Positions 34,842-36,308 of a DNA stretch of 36,308 nt are shown here, in pieces. The position numbers were made by a program, and so were the translations under genes. The stretch is from Gallionella sp. (GTDB lineage: Bacteria > Pseudomonadota > Gammaproteobacteria > Burkholderiales > Gallionellaceae), in contig JAUSNM010000052.1 in assembly GCA_030645535.1 (NCBI GenBank), positions 1 to 36,308 on the forward strand, in the 5' to 3' direction. The first letter of the stretch is position 1, and each line of letters opens with the position of its first letter. The notes beneath the pieces were generated by a model. That model did not search any database, was not told the origin of the DNA, and was given only the letters and a program-made list of their open reading frames with translations.

Positions 34842-35885
34842 TTCTTTCCTGCTGCCGCAGGCTGTCCATTCCTGTGCCAGACTGAATCCCACTGCAAGCA
34901 ACGTTGGCCCGATGAAAACGCCGACGAAGCCGAAAGTGAGCACACCGCCCATTACACCGAATAAAATCAGGATAAATGGCATCTTGCTGCTGCGGCTGAT
35001 AAGCAACGGTTTAACCACGTTGTCCACGCCGCTGATCAGGAACAATCCCCACAGCAGCATGAAAATTCCCCATCCTGTGTTGCCCTGGTAGAACAGCCAG
35101 ATGGCCGCAGTGCCCCATATCAGCGGAGGCCCGACTGGAATCAGGGAAAACAGGAAAGTCGCAACGCCAAGCAGCAATGCTGCCGGCACCCCTGCGATGG
35201 CGAAACCGATTGTGGCTACGAAACCCTGCGCCAGACCTGTTCCCAATAGCCCGTACATGACGCCACGCACGGTGTTATTGATGATGCCGAGCACATTAGC
35301 CGCAAAGCTTCCGAGCAATCGATCCATCGCCGCATTGATAAAACACATCAACGCTGCGCCATCGCGATAGAAGAAGAAACAGACGAAGGCGGCCAGACTC
35401 ATTTGCATGACACCTTGTCCCAGCAGGATTCCGCCCGCAAGCAGAAAATCCCTGGAAGGTTCCAGCAAACGTTTCGCAAGGGCTAACATTTCGTTCCTGT
35501 TGGTGGCAATCAAGTGCCAATATGCTTCGAGTGATGCACCGACAACGGGCATCTTGCCAAGCCAGGCCGGGGGTTCTATGGAGCCGGTCTCGACGGCCTG
35601 TCTGACGCTGTCGTAAAAAGCGGTAACGTTATCGGTCAGACTGTATGCCGCCAGTGCCAGCGGCAGGATCACCAGCAGTGTCAGGAACAGCGTCATCGTG
35701 AACGCGGCTGCGTTTTGTCTGCCTTTCATCCTTCGCAACAACCAAAGATACAGAGGCCAGGTCGAGACACACACCACGGCGGCGAGCATCATCGCGGCCA
35801 GGAATGGCCTCAGCACCAAAAAGCAACCTGCCACCAGGATAAACATGACGGCAAGTTGAGCGAAATATTCGAAGCGTTTTTCCAT
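34806..35885 (-). CDS. AI-2E family (PerM/TqsA-like) transporter
   Basis: A 359-residue membrane protein of the AI-2E/PerM family, with about eight membrane segments: two near the N-terminus (YFAQLAVMFILVAGCFLVL and a following segment), one near residues 60-85, and a C-terminal cluster with GVPAALLLGVATFLFSLIPV, GPPLIWGTAAIWLF, LLWGLFLISGVDNVVKPLLI and FGFVGVFIGPTLLAVGFSLA. The GxxDNxxxP region (SGVDNVVKPLLISR) and FxGxxxGP segment are diagnostic. Members export varied small molecules or act as Na+/H+ antiporters, so a substrate cannot be given. A longer frame starts with TTG at 35927, but MEKRFEYFAQLA from 35885 is preferred. It converges on corA. Confidence 0.9.
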   Translation of the reverse strand: MEKRFEYFAQLAVMFILVAGCFLVLRPFLAAMMLAAVVCVSTWPLYLWLLRRMKGRQNAAAFTMTLFLTLLVILPLALAAYSLTDNVTAFYDSVRQAVETGSIEPPAWLGKMPVVGASLEAYWHLIATNRNEMLALAKRLLEPSRDFLLAGGILLGQGVMQMSLAAFVCFFFYRDGAALMCFINAAMDRLLGSFAANVLGIINNTVRGVMYGLLGTGLAQGFVATIGFAIAGVPAALLLGVATFLFSLIPVGPPLIWGTAAIWLFYQGNTGWGIFMLLWGLFLISGVDNVVKPLLISRSSKMPFILILFGVMGGVLTFGFVGVFIGPTLLAVGFSLAQEWTACGSRKELQPAGSLETQI

Positions 35886-36292
35886 AAAGTTGTACCCTTT
35901 CCTAACTCGGGGAACCAAAATCCCCAATCAGGTATTCTTTAGTAAACCGTTAATAGAAATTGGCAATCTATCCAGCGCCAGCGGCAAATAAATCAAGTCC
36001 AGGTTTTCTCACGGTGAGCACGATTCTGGCGGTATCCAATTTTCTGGATGGATAAGCTAGCGTGCTTTATCCGGATTATGCCGCAAAGTCTTTCAGGGTA
36101 TATTTTCAAAAGGCTTAAATCTTTTCAGGCATAGCACAACCCATCCCCGAGCTTGCCGCGGCAACAGCCTTTCTGTGCGTATGACAGCATGATGCGCCTG
36201 GCATTTCAATAACCCTCTGCTGAAAGCTTATGCTGATTTGTCTTTTCTTCATTGTGTGGACGGAGCATGATAACCGCTTGAAGGAGATGCTG
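35886..36292. other. 400-nt intergenic region without a recognised gene
   Basis: Holds the leader of the minus-strand transporter gene and, on the plus strand, the upstream region of the next gene. An interrupted inverted repeat is visible (GGATAAGC near 36050 with GCTTTATCC near 36065). No tRNA, terminator or coding frame with family resemblance was found. Confidence 0.4.
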
Positions 36293-36308
36293 ATGGATAT
36301 AAGGAAAA
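36293..36308 (+). CDS. start of a gene cut by the window edge
   Basis: ATG at 36293 follows AAGGAG (36281-36286) with ideal six-base spacing. Only MDIRK is visible, so no function can be given. Confidence 0.5.

Overview
The window reads as chromosome of a betaproteobacterium, most likely in the Nitrosomonadales and perhaps Gallionellaceae-like. This rests on gene order (hfq-hflX-hflK-hflC-hisZ-purA; rnr-rlmB; rimP-nusA-infB-rbfA-truB-rpsO-pnp; yceD-rpmF-plsX-fabH-fabD-fabG) and on protein style. The genus is a guess. Most of the sequence is dense housekeeping coding on the plus strand with 1-15 nt overlaps typical of operons.

Layout. 1-1.4 kb: the 3' end of an unrecognised gene and a spermidine-synthase-like protein. 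1.5-7.7 kb: hfq, hflX, hflK, hflC, hisZ and purA (RNA chaperone, ribosome-rescue GTPase, FtsH-modulating membrane complex, histidine and purine synthesis). 7.9-8.0 kb: a tRNA-Leu(CAG) on the minus strand with its own terminator. 8.1-14 kb: rnr, rlmB, an OmpA-family protein and glutamine-dependent nadE. 14.2-23 kb: the transcription/translation operon rimP-nusA-infB-rbfA-truB-rpsO-pnp. 26.9-28.8 kb (minus): dksA, an RsmI-like methyltransferase and a Maf/YceF pyrophosphatase. 28.9-33.7 kb: yceD-rpmF and the fatty-acid/phospholipid genes plsX-fabH-fabD-fabG. 33.9-36.3 kb: a CorA-type channel, a convergent AI-2E/PerM-type membrane protein, and the first codons of another gene.

The accessory part is 23.06-26.78 kb, between pnp and dksA. 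It holds mqsRA (toxin and antitoxin with all known key residues), a PIN-domain protein with a separate C-terminal domain, an addiction-module antitoxin followed by a 30-residue toxin remnant, and a RelE/HigB-type toxin with an HTH antitoxin. The block is bracketed by two near-identical copies of a terminator plus an 18-nt tail, and inside it a ~172-bp direct repeat flanks the last two modules. I see no integrase or transposase. This looks like a toxin-antitoxin islet that entered at, or duplicated, the pnp/dksA bidirectional terminator.

Outside the islet the intergenic regions hold several palindromic or repeated elements: three GGGAGAG-type hairpin repeats, a palindrome shared in part by the infB and pnp leaders, a repeat-filled gap between fabH and fabD, and a probable attenuator before rimP. 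acpP and fabF do not follow fabG; a terminator does.
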